NCBI GenBank assembly: GCA_947034885.2
Contig: OX344756.2
Location: 15,682,098 to 15,746,097 of the forward strand
Length of the DNA stretch: 64,000 bases
Origin: Thuidium tamariscinum
Lineage: Eukaryota; Streptophyta; Bryopsida; Hypnales; Thuidiaceae
Direction of reading: 5' to 3'
Shown here: one piece after another, positions 1 through 12,160 of the stretch
How the letters are laid out: every line of letters begins with the position of its first letter
How positions within the stretch are numbered: the first letter of the stretch is position 1
Translations under genes and position numbers: made by a program
The notes under the pieces: model-generated
The model's input: the letters and a program-made list of their open reading frames with translations, nothing else
What the model was told of the DNA's origin: nothing
Database searches by the model: none

Positions 1-138
1 ACAAAAACACATCAATTTTGAGCCATTTAAACTTGATATGTTAATGCATCAATATATATAAAAGAGTTGAGTTTCTAACAATCCAGTGCGAACTTTCGAA
101 ATTTCAGTAGTTGTGCAATAAAGGAAGGATATAGGAAC

Positions 139-2258
139 CTTCTTCGGCTCCAATTCTGACAAGATGATACTTGGGCGATCATCAGAATAATCGTCATCTG
201 GTGGACTGGCTTTCTCAGCAAATTGCGAAATACCAACCGCTTCCTGTACAATGTTGCAATCAAAATGATGGAAAGAGCAAAATAACGATATCAAGACAAC
301 TTAAAGATGTCACATTTATCATTCAACATAAACATGTAAAACGAGGCCAAACAGATTTCGCATCACATGAGCACACTCGGATACTGGAGAAACTAACTAG
401 ACATGCGGAAATATCAATGATCATCTACAGCCTTACAAAAAATGCGCAAGGTGTAAGAATGGGCAGCAACGGTTTATCAGTACGGACCTTCAAAATTTTA
501 CATGTAGGAGTTAAACCTTGGATTCAACCCCAATATTCCAGTCATAGTAACTAAATAGAGACATCCAAAAAACTTGAAATTAGACAAAAGGAAATTTACC
601 TTGGCATCATCTGTATTTAAGGGGACTGTGCTGGCACATTCTGACTGAGAATATGGCACTCTAGTGTGCTTTATCGAAACAGTCTCAATATACTCAGAAC
701 CCACGACCCCTTGCAAACCTCCAGAGCAAACCCTCAATAACTCCTGTAATTTGCAGTGCTCAAGCCTCGAACAAATTTCTGCAAAACCAGGTCGACACTG
801 TGGGTCGGTGGCCCAACAGTCCCTCAAAAGGGCAACCAAAGCCTCGGGACACTCGCCAGGAAGTTCGGGTCGGACTCCCTGGAGTAACTCCTCGTACAAC
901 TCACTTGCGGGAACATCTTCAAAGGGCCTCTTCAACGACAAAAGGGCTGCGCAAGTGATGCCAAAGCTATAAGCATCTGCCTGGAACCAATTCACCTTCC
1001 TTTTCAGGCCTGGTGCAACTTGCTGAGCCTGAGGAAAAACCTCCGGAGCTCTGTACTTTGTGGTACCAACACCGGGTATGGAAATAGTATTAGACTTGGA
1101 GGCCTGCACTTTCGTCTTCGACATCCCAAAATCAACCAACTTCACACAAAAATAATCTTCGAGATGTGCAGAACGGGATTCCGTGACAACCACATTGAGT
1201 GGTTTCAAGTCACGATGAGCGATTTTGAGCCCATGGAGGTACCACACCCCACGCGCTATTTGGGTCATGATGTCGAGAACGAGAAGAATCGGAAATGAAC
1301 GACTTGCCTTCGCTCGAATTAGAATCAACCTGTCCAAGCTCATCTCCATAAGCTCCATGGCTATGAAGCACTCACCCATTTCGGGATCGTTGCGACAACA
1401 AAAGAACTTCACAATGTTCGGGTGGTTCAGCTGCGCCAAGATGGCTGCTTCCTTGCGGAAAATATCATCCGCTACTCGACAGTGAAACTCCTTCCTCGCA
1501 CAAGGAATGCCAAGCCATTCGTAGCGACACACACACCCACCAGAACCACTTCCAAGGACGCGCTGCAATTTCCAAGTCCCCTGCGGTTCAGTTTCATTCA
1601 TCCACAGCAATGCATCCGGTACGCTCAAGTCTTCATTAATGCGAGCTGCAGAGCTGCACTCCAACTTCCTCAACAAATATCTCGCAAGATGCGAATTCCG
1701 ATCATCTGATATGTCTGCTACGTGTTCAAGACCTCGCTTCAGATTTTCTTGATCTTCCAAGACTTCAGTCTCAGATGCAGGCAAGAACAAGGATGACTGG
1801 CGAAGGTCTTCTGCTGGAATTAGTGGCCATTCCCAATCTCGTAGAATATGTTTGCTGAGCTCGTAGATAACATTGTAACACAAGCCGACCTCGAGCAACA
1901 ACTCTCGAAAGGCCCACTCGTTGTGAATCTGAAACACGGCTGCTCGACACCAATCTGTGGCGCAGCACTGATGGACAAGCAACTTCGCTTTCTCCAGTAA
2001 TCTGTACAAGTTCTTCAAAGCTGGCCGAAAGAGAACCTTGAATGCTCGAGAAGGAGGGACCAGTTTCTGAATATTCCCCACGATTCGGACGAGCTTGGAG
2101 GTGAGATCCTGACACTGCCTTTTGTTCAGCTGTAAGCGTTGTCTGACAAGCTGTGTAAGGTCGTTCGCACTGTCCACCGAAAGACTGAAGTAATCAGCTT
2201 CGATGGACGACGAACTTGCACCACGTTCTTGGATGAACTTCTTGCTCATTGTTGTCAT
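139..2258 (-). CDS. U1 A module: DUF1221-like (plant MLKL-type) protein kinase, intact, 3' half of gene off window
   Basis: Exon 1 runs from ATG 2258 to 600 (553 codons) and ends at a GT donor inside GCCAAG|GTAAAT. After a 356-bp intron, a 105-nt exon (243-139) follows in phase 0. The N-terminal region (about residues 20-150) has the NKRQC motif at 45-49 and a helical pattern like DUF1221, the domain of plant MLKL proteins. The kinase domain spans about 230-510: glycine loop GSGSGG, VAIK-type lysine K256 (CARKEF), HRD aspartate D350 (HRDLKPLN), DFG aspartate D376, then RAPE. All key catalytic residues are present, so an active Ser/Thr kinase is expected. If exon 2 is read through instead of spliced, the frame ends at 49. 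The B half of this unit would lie left of base 1. The DUF1221 assignment is from recalled family features, not a search. Confidence 0.8.
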
Positions 2259-2667
2259 TTATCACCAGATGGGTTCAAGCAACTCAAGGGATCAGTTAAT
2301 AAGACCAATTCAGAAGTCGCACCCTAAAATCCCAGGCTCGTCTCGATCAATTTGAACCTGCATTCGCGGTCTGGATGCAGTGCACTAGCATTTGATTCCC
2401 AACATGATGTCTTTACGCATTCCACAGAGCATAATTAGTGAACATGTCAGTGAGTCTTGAGGGACCAGGAGCAAAGCAGACGATAACCTAGACGATACAG
2501 CAATCTCGTGTGCTGATTTCTCCTACCAACAGCAACTGGTCCATCAGACGCTGGAACGCATGACTCGGGTATAAGTCTATGAGCAGTCGTCTCTAAATGG
2601 AAATGGACTTAGATGCTGTCGCTCGTAGGGGTCGTCGAAATCCAACTCGAACCGATATTTTGTTAAG
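2259..2667 (-). promoter_or_regulatory. 5' flank of U1 A module
   Basis: This is the DNA just upstream of the U1 start codon. The first part (2259-2440) is almost identical to 17728-17925 upstream of U2, and weaker similarity is seen upstream of U3 and U4. I cannot point to a specific TATA box or factor site. Promoter or 5' UTR is inferred from position and conservation only. Confidence 0.4.
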
Positions 2668-3046
2668 GGCAAAACACCCATTGCCGCACCTGTTCCTTGG
2701 AATGGACCATAGATTCACCCAATTGTGTCAGTAGACTTTCCTTAATGTGTTCGTCACATGTGTAATTATAATTAGCTTAACATAGTTGAAGGACACATAG
2801 GAGAATTTGATTGGCTGAGTGCTGATTTTCGCAGGGTTCAATTTTTGGGGCACCTACTGGACGGTTTCACAGGTCTAGAGAGCCAACACTTTGAATATTT
2901 GTAGAAATTACATATTGTATCGAAATTTTTTTTTTGAATATTCATAATTTTCACTCTCTAATACTAGAAAAATATCATTTTTAGAAAACACTGCCTCCAA
3001 CTATGCTGAATTCCTTATTTGCACAGTTTTGGGTGTTTCCACTGTA
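2668..3046. repeat. Left arm of a ~380-bp inverted repeat pair
   Basis: The segment is found again in inverted orientation at 3845-4232. Each arm begins near GGCAAAACACCCA and ends near TTTTGGGTGTTTCCACT, so each arm itself has imperfect inverted ends and may be a MITE. In U2 the corresponding position (about 18160-18570) holds unrelated sequence that resembles U3, so the arm is an addition or replacement in U1. Confidence 0.6.
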
Positions 3047-3844
3047 TATAGCGACACTAAATTTCAAGGTGATGCTAATTCCCCCTCACAATTACGACGA
3101 ATCGGTCTAGTGGAAGTGCTACATTAACCTCTTCGATACCATAGAATCAATGAGACGATCTAATGCCAAAAAAATCTCTCTACTCGTCCTGATTCGTACA
3201 TCTAGGATTATGCTAGCTACAAGTCATTCAAGATACGGACTTCGGCGTGCTCAGATGTTCAAAGAATCGCTTAATTGAGCTACGGAACTCCCAGCCGACT
3301 CTCGAAATAGGAAGACATAACAGCACGGAGGAAATGAAGAGACGGAGACGGGCACACCATGAAATCCGGATGAAGAATTTCGCGCAAAGTTCCGAAAGCA
3401 GCACGTTTGTTGGGATGCAGAGCGGAGCCCGCGGTAGTTAATTTGGACCCCCAAGCCGTAACTAATGTGAAGGGCAGAAGTCGTCGTAAGTTGTTGCAAC
3501 AAGAAGCAAGCTCTCCATTCAATCATCAAGCTCTCGATCGCCTAACCCTAAACGACACTCACAGGGTCAAGGAAAAAAACCCATCTGATCAAATTCAAGC
3601 ATTGTGCTCACATGAAACGCGCTCTGTCGGAATTCGTTACTGCGGGTGGCCAGCACAAACCTTTGCTACACAAATTAGCAGAGCTGCGAGCAAAAAACTC
3701 TAGTGAAAGCGAGGGCAACGACGAAGGCGCGAGATGTGGACGCTTCATCGCAGTCACTCCTTCCACGAAAACCAACCCCAAGAGCATTCTGTCGGTAGGC
3801 CCGTTTTCGGATAATCCGGGTTGAGTTTGACAAGCATCGTTACA
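3047..3844 (-). promoter_or_regulatory. Conserved upstream block of the A genes (U1 copy)
   Basis: This roughly 800-bp block matches 18570-19358 (U2) closely and about 43510-44000 (U3) more weakly. Short open frames exist on both strands, but the frames are not kept in the U3 copy, so I do not call a protein. It may hold distal promoter, 5' UTR or a non-coding exon. Confidence 0.4.
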
Positions 3845-4232
3845 GTGGAAACACCCAAAACCGTCCAAATAAGGAATTCAGCAGAATTGGAGGCAGCGTT
3901 TTCTAAAAATGATATTTTTCAAGTATTAGCAAGTGAAAATCATGAATATTAAAAAGAAATTAGATTTTTCGGATACAGTATGTAATTTCTACAAATTTTC
4001 AAAGTGTTGATTCCCTAGACCTATGAAACCATCCTATAGGTGCCCCTAAAATTGAATTCTACAAAAATCAACACTCAGACAACTAGATTTCCTATGTGTC
4101 CTTCAATTGTTTCATCAAATAACAATCACACATGTGGAAAACACATTAAGGGAACTCTATTGACACATTTGGATGAATCTACAATCCACTAGAAGGAAGA
4201 AGTTCGGGAATGAGTGTTTTGCCAATAATTTT
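3845..4232. repeat. Right arm of the inverted repeat pair
   Basis: Inverted copy of 2668-3046 with clear but imperfect identity. The two arms bracket the conserved upstream block of U1 and could pair over hundreds of bases. Confidence 0.6.
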
Positions 4233-5600
4233 GGTGTAAAACATTGCTTTAAATTGTTTAAAAGGTGTATTTTGATATAGAAATGAGAGCACACAAAATC
4301 CTCCATTCAAAGTGAGCTTGCTACGATAATTTACCTCAAAAAAAATATAAGAATTTTTTTTTTCAAATAATTTTATTTTACAAAATCTAAATTCATATTT
4401 GCAATTAGAGACCCCAAATTAACTAGGAGACATTTAGTACATATCCTAAGCACAACACAAAATAAGGGGGCTTTTTTTAACTTTTACCTTGGAGAATCCA
4501 AAAATTATCCTCTTGGGCCCACTTTGAATGGAGAATTTAGTATCCTACACGGAAATGAACCCTAATGAAGTTTGACCAAGGGAAAATATGAAATGTGTTT
4601 GAAGGATTAAAAACCTAAAATTAAAGCCTCTTCAATTTTCACAAATGCAATGGAAAATTGCAAGAATCACTAAATTTTCACAAGCTTTCAGTTAGTAGTT
4701 TTGATTACTTCGAAAGGTACTTTCAATTTGGCACTTTAAAGTTCTTTTAAGTTTTGATTTATAAAAATATTATGAAATACAACTATTTTTTTTAAATGCA
4801 TTATTCCATTTGAATGGTCAGAAGTAAAAAAAATAACCCCTAATCTAATTCCACACTATTTGTGCACATAAAATTGTTTCAATAAAGACATTATAACTAA
4901 AAATGTTCATTGAATGACTTTTAGGAGCTATAGAAATAAAATATGCAACTATTTATTCAAGATTTTGGTAATTTTTGGTCAACAAACTATGAACCTCAAT
5001 GATAGAAGCACATTTCTCTAAAATGAAATAAAAAAATTCTACATTATTCTACCAAATAACCGTGGGTCATATAGACTAGACTTACTAGAATGCAACCTTG
5101 ATGATAAGAATAATACTTAGTTAAATGTTGGTATGAATCCTATTACATAATAAAACTATCTATAATTATACAAACTATATTAATCTTCATGACTCATGTA
5201 CATATATGAAAGAAGAAATTGATTTGGGTTACTAAGATATTGCCTCATTGGAGGCTCACTTTGATAATTCATATTTCTCTTTTGGTACTTTGGAAATCTA
5301 CTTTTCAATTTATCCTCCCTAATTATATTCTCTTATTTGCAAAAGAAATTAATCTTAGCTTGTGAAAGAAGAAAATGAGCTCTCTTGTTTATATATCGTT
5401 GAAAATATGTGCTTGTACGTTAAGTTGTTCTTAGGTAATCACACTCAAATACATTCAAATAAATGATTGTCAAGTAATATTTTTCAAATTATCGAAAAAC
5501 ATTATTTTTGGGTGAATCTTCTTGAAAGTCAAAAAGTGATCTAAATACCCTTCTTATGCATTCATTGGATACAAATGTATAAACTATGAATAACAACATG
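4233..5600. repeat. Long dispersed/segmental repeat, copy 1
   Basis: Collinear with 24822-26630, with many small differences. Copy 2 has an internal tandem duplication and a roughly 250-bp extra stretch. A short related piece lies at about 7920-8100 in the same orientation. The end near 5600 coincides with the Gypsy fossil, so part of it may be old terminal-repeat material. It may instead belong to the host unit duplication, since it lies upstream of both U1 and U2. No gene seen. Confidence 0.6.
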
Positions 5601-7700
5601 TATTTCTCTAAAACAAACTTTGATCCCTCATATGGTGAAGGTAGAAGTCTTGAATCTTCAAAGGTGCATTAGTTATATTTGAAGTTCGCTCCCATATTTG
5701 TCCACTTATTGGATATCCTTGACAATGAAGAAAATATTCCAATTCTCTTTGCCGAATTCTCGAATCAAGAATGTCTTCAACGTCATATTCATGGTGATCG
5801 TCCATTTCAATGCTAGGTGGCGGAGGTTAGCTTCTTCTTGAAAAATTGGATTTTCTATAAAGGTCTAAAAGAGAAGTATGAAAGACAAAATGTATCTTTA
5901 TAGTTGTCGGCAAGTCTAATCGATACGCAACAGCGTTGATCTCTTTTTGAATGCAAAACGGTCCAATCATTTAATAATCAAGTTTGTCACATAGGCGGAA
6001 AGTCTTGATGTTGCGTTGTAAAAGCCAAACCTTATCACTTTCTTGAAATTTAGGTTGCTCTTTTATCTTGGTATCAGTAGATTTTTTGTACTGAACTTGA
6101 GCATTTTCAAGATTAGCCATTATAAGAGAAAGGGGTGTTTTAAATATAGTCCTAGAGATAACATTTTAAGTAATGACCTTTTTTGGAGACTTTAAGTAAG
6201 AAATAAGTGTCTTTTTAGTAAAATTTTACTGAAAAGACACTTATTTCTTACTTAAAGTCTCCAAAAAGGTCATTACTTAAAATGTTATTTCTAGGACTAT
6301 ACTTAAAATATCCCTTTCTTTTGTAGTGTGCTTTCATTATTTCGTGTAACTCCTTTACACGTGTTGCAAAATTCTTTACTGTTGGACTCTCCCCCTTTTA
6401 AGATGGTAGCATATCGATTTTGGGATGATAACCGTAGTTGATGTAGAATGGCGTTTGCTGAGTTGATACATATATGCTATTATTGTAAGCAAATTCTGCT
6501 AGTGGCATCAAAGTTGTCCAGTCATCTTATTGATAATTGATATTGCAACGCAAATACTGTTCCAAAACTTGATTTTTTTGTTCAGTTTGACCATCTGTTT
6601 GAGGATAAAATGCCAATAAAAATTTGATCTTAACTTATAAGATTTCAAAAAGCCCCTACCAAAACTTGAAAAAAAATTGAGAACCACGATAAGATATGAT
6701 GTCTTTATGTAGACCATGATAGTAGTAGACGTTGTGGAGAAAGAATCATATTGTTTTTTTTCATATAGTTGTCTTTTTACATAGTACGAAATGTGTCATT
6801 TTAGAAAATCGGTCAACTAGCACACATACAGAATCAAACTCGTTTGAGAGTAAAAGGTCTGTATTAAAATCCATAGAAATAGAAGACCAAGGCTTTTCCT
6901 GAACTGAAAGTGTTTGAAGCAACCCATATGGATGATATCAAAGGGTTTTATATCGAGAGTAGATGTCGTAGGATAATACTAAATGCTCAATGGTTTTTCA
7001 TATTTGAGGCCATCAAAAGTCACGAAAAATAATCTCCAAGGTTTTATTAAATCCAAAATATTCAACGGTTAGAAGGTTATGTTGAGCTTGTAGAATTTGG
7101 AGGCGTAGTGATCCATTGCGAACCTAGAGGCAATCTTCAAAATATAGAAGTTGATCTTCAAATTTGAATGTACTAGAATCTTCAAAATTATTGGCAAGAC
7201 GTTGTTTGATGTCAAATACAAAAGATTCAATGATAGAAGTTTTGCATACCTCATTTAAGAAATTAGAGTTGGTTGGGGCAGAGATATGAGATACTCGTAA
7301 ATAAATGTATTTGGACTTCAAAAGCGTTATCCGTTGTTGATCATACGTTGCTTCGTCTTCTTTAAGAATAACATTGGAACGTTGAGACAAGACATTTGAT
7401 AACCCTTGTTGTTTTCCGGGTTGATGGATAATGTCAAAGTCAAATCTGGATAAAGATATATTTCAACGAGCTTGATGACAATTCAAAGCACGAGTAGACA
7501 TGAAATATTCAAGATTCTTGTGATCACTGTATACTGTCACCTAATAGGTAACACCTTCAAGTAAATGTTGCCAGTCTTAGAAAGAATCTACAATCGCAAG
7601 CAATTCCTTATCGTAAATCTTATAATTGATTTCTGCAACAATAGATTTTCTTGAATGGAAATCAACAGGATGGAGTTTTTCGCCTTTGTCTGATTCAGGG
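5600..7700 (-). mobile_element. Ty3/Gypsy (chromovirus) retrotransposon fossil, truncated
   Basis: On the minus strand the parts run from an RNase H region (about 7400-7690) through integrase to a C-terminal chromodomain (about 5608-5805; its VEDIL...GYP pattern is typical). Gag, protease, most of reverse transcriptase and clear paired LTRs are not seen. It is broken, with many breaks, and is old. A palindromic CACTA-end MITE (6118-6328) has inserted into the integrase region. A block repeated at 4.3-4.5 and 7.9-8.1 kb in the same orientation could be terminal-repeat remains, but this is uncertain. Confidence 0.8.
6118..6328. mobile_element. Palindromic CACTA-end MITE, copy 1
   Basis: The 211-bp segment is nearly self-complementary over its whole length. 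The left end reads CATTATAAGAGAAAGGGGTG and the right end, reversed, CACTACAAAAGAAAGGGAT. It is the same family as 46675-46888. Flanking 3-mers are AGC and TGC, a decayed 3-bp target duplication. It sits inside the Gypsy fossil, so it is younger than that insertion. Confidence 0.8.
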
Positions 7701-7714
7701 TTGCCAGAATGCCC

Positions 7715-8100
7715 GGATGTTCCATGACATCGTCCGCGGGTCCCCGCACGTCATTTGACATTTGCAGTTTTGTACGTCCAGTGGTCGGAGGGACAAGCGG
7801 TCGGGCGGTCGGATTAACAATGTGTTGTCCGAGACTTCGAGTGTCCGTGGGATTTTAAAATTATATTACAAGTCCTTTTTATTTGGTTAAGTTGAACTGA
7901 CCCCTTGCTTGGCTATTCAAGAAGATGTCAGAATTTTTTATTATTATAAATAATTTAATTTAGAAATTTTGAATTCAAATTTGCAATGAAAGACCCCAAA
8001 TTAGGTGGGTGGTGCAGTGCGATAATTTGATAAGCACGAAAGAGGGGGCTTTTGTTTTACATACATCCCTAGACTTATTTGGAGAGTTGGAGACTTCAAG
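7715..8100. other. GC-rich decayed stretch followed by a repeat fragment
   Basis: From 7715 to 7860 the DNA is unusually GC-rich with CGGTCGG-type words. These resemble, on the opposite strand, the CCGTCC-rich stretch at 10010-10410. From about 7920 to 8100 it resembles 4345-4480 and 24940-25100. No gene supported. Confidence 0.4.
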
Positions 8101-8494
8101 TAGTAGAGTGAGGGGCTTAGTTCATCCCGATCTTTTCTTTGGGAATGATGGTGCCAGAGTTTATAATTTCTAAAAAATAGGCTACTACTCGCCATATCAA
8201 AGGAACCTTCTTAATTTCTTATGCGATAAATTTTTCATTTTCCTTCCAAATATAAATGAATGCACGAGATTTAGTTGAAAAGTTGTGTAGATATGATTGA
8301 AACATGTTTTCAATTCAAAAGATGGATAGATGTACAAATAGACAAGGATTTCATCAAGTGTATTACAAAAGAAATTAGTATATTGATTGAATTTGTTAAT
8401 CTTAAAGCAAATTCAAAATTAATTTCAGGCCCCAAGTGTAGTACTTGGAGGAGAATCACGTAATCTAAAATAAATAGTAGAAGGGATCCAATTT
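8101..8494. other. No gene seen
   Basis: AT-rich DNA between repeats. Short open frames only, with no family resemblance and no repeat partner that I recognise. Confidence 0.3.
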
Positions 8495-9046
8495 CCTTTG
8501 TGACTAACCACAGTACGACACTAATATCTAAAATCGAGGTTAGTATCATTACTGATGCATGGCACATTGGGAAAAAATATCCTTTGTCACTAACCACACT
8601 AAGCCCCAAAATTGAGGTTCATATAGTTAGTAACATATTGTGAAAAAACAATCCTTTGGGACCAAGCACATTAATCCCAAAAATCGAGGTTAATACTATT
8701 ACTAATGCATGGCACATTGGGAAAAAAAAACCTTTGTCACTAAGCACACTAAGCCCCAAAATTGAGGTTAGTATGGTTAATGACATATTTTTGAGGTGTG
8801 CTTGGGATAGATTTAAAGCACACCTTAAGCACATTTTGAATCCTCTCATTCAATTTGAAGCAAAATAAATATTCAAAATGATGTTCTAAAGAAGAAAGTA
8901 AAAGTGTACTTCAAGTGTACTTGAAGTAGACCTTGAGCGCACCTCAAGCACATTTTTAATCTTCTCATTGAATGTAAAGCAAAATAAATTTTAAAAATAA
9001 TGTGTTCAATGAAAAAAGGTAAAAATGCCACACAAGTACACCTCAA
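8495..9046. repeat. Diverged tandem repeat array, left part
   Basis: Two unit types are visible. One carries the words CCTTTGTCACTAA, CACACTAAGCCCCAAAATTG and GCATGGCACATTGGG and occurs about four times between 8495 and 8790. The other carries CCTCTCATT(C/G)AAT and AAGCAAAATAAAT and occurs at about 8835-8875 and 8950-9000. The array is interrupted at 9047 by a TIR element and resumes at 9747. Confidence 0.7.
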
Positions 9047-9746
9047 GGGTGATTGCAAGAAACACCTGTCCTATTTGTTGCGTTTGGCTGAGTTTTTTGG
9101 GAGTACTTTAAAATTTGAAAAATATGAATAGTCTATATACCTCTAAGATGAAGGTTTCCACCGAAGGAAATGGATAGAAAAATTCTCTAAGTAGGAGAAC
9201 TTGAAAAGTGCCAAACCTCTAGAAAATACATACCTTCATGTTTTAATTAGGGAAAAATAGTAAAAATAGATATTTCCAAAAAATAAAATGTGGAAATTTG
9301 CAACAACTTTATAGAGATGGTCATTCACAAAAAAACCCACCAAAATAATACTTTATATGTTTCAAAATACAAGCAGAAGGGAGCTCACTTTGTAGACGTC
9401 CACACCTTACAAAATTAACTTTTTAAGAAAATCCTTCCATAGAAAGATATAAGTCTATTAGAAGACCATTTCATCCAAATTTCATGTTAAAATCATTAAA
9501 AAAAGGTATAGCTCAGGTATTGAAAACCCCTAAACTGCCAAGTGTGACATCCAATCGGGGTCTATTTTTGGATAGTAAACTATTTTTGAAAATTATGAAA
9601 AAATTATGGAAGGTTTATGATAGTTATGAGTACCTTCCCTACAAATTTTGAGTCAATCAGAGCTAAAACACAAAAGTTATGGCCAAAAAACAAATCAGAA
9701 TGCGACGTGTGACACAAAATAGGACAAGTGTTTCTTGCAATCACCC
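9047..9746. mobile_element. GGGTGATTGC TIR element, copy 1 (700 bp), in tandem array
   Basis: The left end is GGGTGATTGCAAGAAACACC and the right end, reversed, is GGGTGATTGCAAGAAACACT. TCAA lies directly on both sides (9043-9046 and 9747-9750). Array units elsewhere read ACCTCAAGCACATTTTTAAT without interruption, which gives the empty site and supports a 4-bp duplication. No open frame of useful length, so it is non-autonomous. The interior resembles 33094-33815. Confidence 0.85.
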
Positions 9747-9960
9747 TCAAGTACATTTTTAATCCTCTCATTGAATTAGAAGCAAAATAAATTTTAAAAA
9801 TAGTATGTTCAATAAAGAAAGTAAAAGTGTGTGGATGTGTACCTGAGATAGACTTCAAGTAAACCTCAACACACTTTTATTTTTTTTAGGATTTTGGACC
9901 GAAACTTGGTGGGTTTTGGGTCCAAATTGGGTTAGTACAATTAGTGACAAAGGATTTTTT
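9747..9960. repeat. Diverged tandem repeat array, right part
   Basis: Continues the unit types of 8495-9046 (CCTCTCATTGAATTAGAAGC, then a TTAGTACAATTAGTGACAAAGG-like unit) after the inserted TIR element. This shows that the array is older than that insertion. Confidence 0.65.
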
Positions 9961-10009
9961 TTCATAATATGTACATATGAAGTTTGAGTACTTGCTTGTA
10001 TTTGACAGC

Positions 10010-10415
10010 TCGTTTGATTGACTGCTCGGCCGTCCATCCATTCGCTTGTCCACCTGACCACTCATTCACCACTCCACTTGACTACTTCTAATCCTTATAT
10101 GTATCTATGTAACTGCTCATTTGATCAACTGCTTAGTCGTCTGCCACTCTACCTATTTATACGTCCGTCCGTCCGCCCGTCCGCCCAACCTTGTACCTCA
10201 AGACCCAATAGAAGTTGAAGAAGCCAAATGATTGAATGACAACTTCCTTTCATGCCTTAACATGAATGCCCACTTGATGTCTTGAACTTTGCCTTGTAAA
10301 ATGTAGTTGGTTTGTGAGTTCAGCTGTATTGATGCTGTATGGCGGACGGGTGACACTCCACTTTATCTTGTCTGTCCGTCTACCCCATCTCGCCCGTCCG
10401 CCCGTCCGTCCATTA
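10010..10415. repeat. CCGTCC/CCGCCC low-complexity stretch
   Basis: Two short GC-rich runs (about 10161-10186 and 10368-10412) built of CCGTCC and CCGCCC words stand out against AT-rich surroundings. Similar words occur on the other strand at 7770-7860. No gene seen. Confidence 0.5.
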
Positions 10416-12050
10416 AAATGCTTGCCCCTCTTTTGAGTTTGTTCACTATGTATTCAGTGTTTTAGAATTTTGAAAGTCCTCAAGTGCAAGAACATTGAAT
10501 CCTGAGAAAGACCAGTTCACTTCCATTCTTTAACTGAAAGCTATTAAATGGTAGAGGTATCCAATGTAGTATGAATGCACAAAATGGTAATTCAAGTTAT
10601 TTTTCCATACATTTACACTCTAAACCCTAAACCCTAAATCCAATCCAAACTTCAAATTGTATATTACTTACCAAAAACTTTGGTGCAATGTGTACAATAT
10701 ATTTGACCTTCAATTCTTTTTAAATGTCATTATTAAAATGTGGTACATATGTAGACCTTACTAACTCATTTATTTTGTTTTTTGAATGTTTTGTGGGATT
10801 TAGGGCATTAATTCTTGTTTGGCTTTGAAGTATTCTACATTACTACTACCTATACAAAAGTGAAACATTCAAATATAATCTAAAGATTGAAGTGTTTCTT
10901 TTGGTTTTGTACTTATATTGTAAAATGCATTGATAATTCAAAACACCAAAGTATACATCCTACAAGAAATAAATCAATCATTTCTATTATATCATTTTAT
11001 TATTCTATTAAAAGATGTTGTTGAAAACAATTGAAATACTTTAATGTAATTTAATATGATATACTATAATAGGTCAAGGTTACATATTACATTCATATAG
11101 CAAAACATAATTGAAATTTTTATTGTATACTCTTTCACCTATATGTACATCGTAAGTTATAAGCCATCAACAATATATTGCATTTCAAAAATATTGGTGT
11201 TTAGGGAGTAAAAAATGAGATTGACCTTCAAATGTAATAACCAATGTTAATCATGTATAATAATCAATCAATATTAGACCTCATACATATAAATTTGTAA
11301 TGTCTTTCTACATTAAAAACAATGTCATGATATTATTCTATTATAATATGGAATTGTCAAATATATATTTAGTGAATTGAAGGTTTCCTAAATATAGGTT
11401 TAGGCCTTAAGCCTAAGGGTGCATGCCTAATTGAAAGAATCAATATTGTTGTACTATAATTGTACAAGCTATTTCATTACATGTTAGATGAGATCATGAG
11501 ATGGTGTTGTATTAGAATAATTGAAAAATAAAGTATGACCTATGTCGCTCCTAAAGTATTACAAAAGTCAAACATAGAATTTGTGTAGTATTAATGTTTG
11601 AAGGACCATTTGTCCTTTGGAGAGACACCTTGGATTTTGAGAAGGTACCAATAGTCTCATTTTTTATTTTTTTGTCATGATATTTAGAAACTCTTTTTGA
11701 AGATAGAAAAATTGATTGTCTTTATAGGAATAAGTTTTTTCCTCAATTGATGGGCAAGAATACAAAGTATGTCTACAAATAAAAGTTCTTCTCAAAATTA
11801 GGGAGAGTGGACAACGAAAAGGAATTTCAAAAACCATCATTTTTATTTTTATTTTTATTTATTTTTTCTTGCACATTACATTTTTGTCTATATAAAAAGC
11901 TTAGATTCATTTTATTTGGACAAGTGATGTAAAAGTTATAGACAATCCTAACCATCTTACTACTTAGATCCAACTAAAGGGCATTAATGGCCTAATTTAA
12001 CTAGTAGACGGCCCATATCATGACAATATACTTGAACTTCAAATATTCAT
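10416..12050. other. AT-rich intergenic DNA, no gene seen
   Basis: No open frame with family resemblance. A short plant telomere-like tract lies at 10621-10638. The stretch near 11990-12050 begins the flank shared with 47500-47570. Confidence 0.4.
10621..10638. repeat. Short interstitial telomere-like tract
   Basis: TAAACCCTAAACCCTAAA is two and a half plant-type telomere units. It is far too short to mark a chromosome end and probably arose by chance or by repair. Confidence 0.5.
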
Positions 12051-12051
12051 G

Positions 12052-12160
<109 letters not shown>

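Noticed and set aside
171-554. Plus-strand frame opposite the U1 second exon and intron
   Set aside because: It is the reverse of the conserved minus-strand exon and intron, and similar shadows occur opposite the other units.
664-1709. Several plus-strand frames of about 60-100 codons across the U1 kinase exon
   Set aside because: They lie opposite a strongly conserved kinase reading frame and change with its silent positions.
3247-3868. Overlapping small frames on both strands, partly kept between U1 and U2
   Set aside because: The two copies are nearly identical DNA, so any frame is kept. The more diverged U3 copy does not keep them, and there is no domain.
8310-9058. Minus-strand frames with repeated LTSIL...VLSDKG words, looking like a repeat protein
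   Set aside because: They arise from the tandem DNA array; neighbouring units are out of frame with each other and no start or splice context fits.
10621-10638. Possible telomere or chromosome end
   Set aside because: Only two and a half units, inside ordinary sequence.
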